Under the pieces are notes generated by a model. That model was not told the DNA's origin. It was given only the letters and a program-made list of their open reading frames with translations, and did not search any database. Of a stretch of DNA of 5,917 nucleotides, positions 5,030 to 5,917 are shown piece by piece. The stretch is from an uncultured bacterium. Its GTDB lineage: Bacteria > Patescibacteriota > Minisyncoccia > Phycocordibacterales > CAIJYI01. The DNA is taken from the NCBI GenBank assembly GCA_937871115.1, contig CALMXW010000026.1, positions 1 to 5,917 on the forward strand, given 5' to 3'. The position numbers and the translations under genes were made by a program. The first letter of the stretch is position 1. Every line of letters begins with the position of its first letter.

Positions 5030-5917
5030 ATGAGCACAGAAAAAAAGGCGAAGGTGACATTTCACGGTGGAGTAGGAGACCCGACCGGTTCAAATTTTCT
5101 TTTCGAAACACTTCCACTTGGCGAGGAAGGGAGTATGAAGATACTGGTGGACTGCGGATTTTTCCAAGGCTCGCGAATTTGCGAAGACGAAAATCGTGAA
5201 GATTTTCCCTACGATGTCACCGCTATCGACGTACTTTTTGTCACCCATGCGCACATCGATCATGTGGGTCGCATCCCGAGCCTTGTGAAGCGGGGGTTCC
5301 GCGGAAAAATATATTCTACGCCACCAACAAAAGACCTCGCACTTGTCATGCTTGATGACAGCCTCGGTGTGCTCGACAAAGAAGCAAAACGCGAACACAA
5401 AGAAGTCGTATATACTGAAGACGACATACACAATGCAATGAAGTCTTGGGAGACGCTTGAGTACGGAAAGGAAATCACCTTGCGTGATGATTTGAAAGTC
5501 ACACTGCGAGACTCGGGGCATATCCTCGGCTCAGCCATGGTGGAAGTGGCGTATGGAAGCAAGAAAATCATGTTCACCGGCGACCTCGGCAATACCCCCG
5601 CACCATTTCTTCGTGACACAGAAATCCGCACGGATATTTCATACCTCCTTATGGAGAGCGTGTATGGCGATCGAAACCACGAAGACCGCGGCCAACGCGA
5701 AGAGATTCTCGAAGACGCCATTGAAGAGACGGTGAAGAAAGGCGGCGTACTCATGATCCCGGCGTTTTCTCTAGAGCGGACGCAAGAGCTTCTTTTTGAG
5801 ATGAATGATCTCGTCGAGCACGGGCGTATTCCTAAAGTGCCTATTTTTCTCGATTCACCGCTCGCTATCAAGGTGACCGATATTTATAAAAAGAATGAAA
5901 GATATTTCAACACGGAG
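5030..5917 (+). CDS. MBL-fold/beta-CASP ribonuclease-like protein, 3' end cut by window
   Basis: The first 296 codons run to the window edge without a stop. The metallo-beta-lactamase motifs are complete: D41 in VDCGFFQG, the zinc motif THAHIDH (H73, H75, D77, H78), H164 in DSGHILGS, and D185 in FTGDLG. The beta-CASP domain begins with MESVYGDR (208-215) and reaches LDSPLA, whose D275 is beta-CASP motif A. This order is that of the CPSF73/YSH1-like bacterial RNA nucleases (COG1236-type), which cut or trim RNA using two zinc ions. RNase J is a less likely alternative given the YGDR and LDSPLA forms. The later beta-CASP histidine motifs would lie outside the window. The ATG at 5030 has no Shine-Dalgarno site and is 8 bases after the membrane gene, so it is probably translated from the same message by coupling or re-initiation. 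Confidence 0.9.
   Translation, partial: MSTEKKAKVTFHGGVGDPTGSNFLFETLPLGEEGSMKILVDCGFFQGSRICEDENREDFPYDVTAIDVLFVTHAHIDHVGRIPSLVKRGFRGKIYSTPPTKDLALVMLDDSLGVLDKEAKREHKEVVYTEDDIHNAMKSWETLEYGKEITLRDDLKVTLRDSGHILGSAMVEVAYGSKKIMFTGDLGNTPAPFLRDTEIRTDISYLLMESVYGDRNHEDRGQREEILEDAIEETVKKGGVLMIPAFSLERTQELLFEMNDLVEHGRIPKVPIFLDSPLAIKVTDIYKKNERYFNTE

Noticed and set aside
4491..5117. 208-codon minus-strand frame
   Set aside because: It runs across a terminator, a promoter and two well-supported plus-strand genes, and the product is not recognisable.
1..5917. CRISPR array, insertion sequence, tRNA or rRNA
   Set aside because: No regularly spaced repeats, transposase motifs, tRNA cloverleaf or rRNA core sequences were seen on either strand.

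Overview
The window looks like a chromosomal segment of a small-genome bacterium, most likely a Patescibacteria/CPR lineage of the Parcubacteria type. This is an inference from three things. The long first gene is a lone type IV secretion-like ATPase of a kind common in that group. The nucleoside diphosphate kinase is unusually long. Genes are compact, mostly lack Shine-Dalgarno sites, and two probably start leaderless. No taxonomic marker is present, so the assignment is moderate. All supported genes are on the + strand.

Layout. Bases 1-141 hold a possible tail of an upstream gene, a strong symmetric terminator hairpin and an extended -10 promoter. Bases 142-3015 encode a 957-residue TraG/VirD4/HerA-like ATPase. 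Bases 3016-3686 have no gene that can be named. They do contain a near-consensus promoter whose -35 box sits in a palindromic operator, then an almost unbroken chain of about 14 RNA hairpins, then a rho-independent terminator. This is either a roughly 610-nt structured RNA or the structured mRNA of a 71-residue protein. Bases 3687-4351 carry a promoter and ndk. Bases 4355-4548 are a compact RNA gene: a 17-bp-spaced promoter, an RNA of about 123 nt whose ends pair exactly, an internal bubble, and a terminator. Its shape recalls 6S RNA. Bases 4551-5021 are a promoter and a four-helix membrane protein. From 5030 to the window edge runs the first 296 codons of an MBL/beta-CASP ribonuclease-like protein.

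Functionally the window is mixed: nucleotide metabolism (ndk), RNA processing (beta-CASP), DNA or protein translocation (ATPase), and two RNA units. Each RNA unit has its own promoter and terminator, so they read as independent genes rather than parts of one operon. The most interesting content is the two RNA genes, above all the long hairpin-rich unit at about 3067-3680, which matches no RNA family I can recognise by eye.
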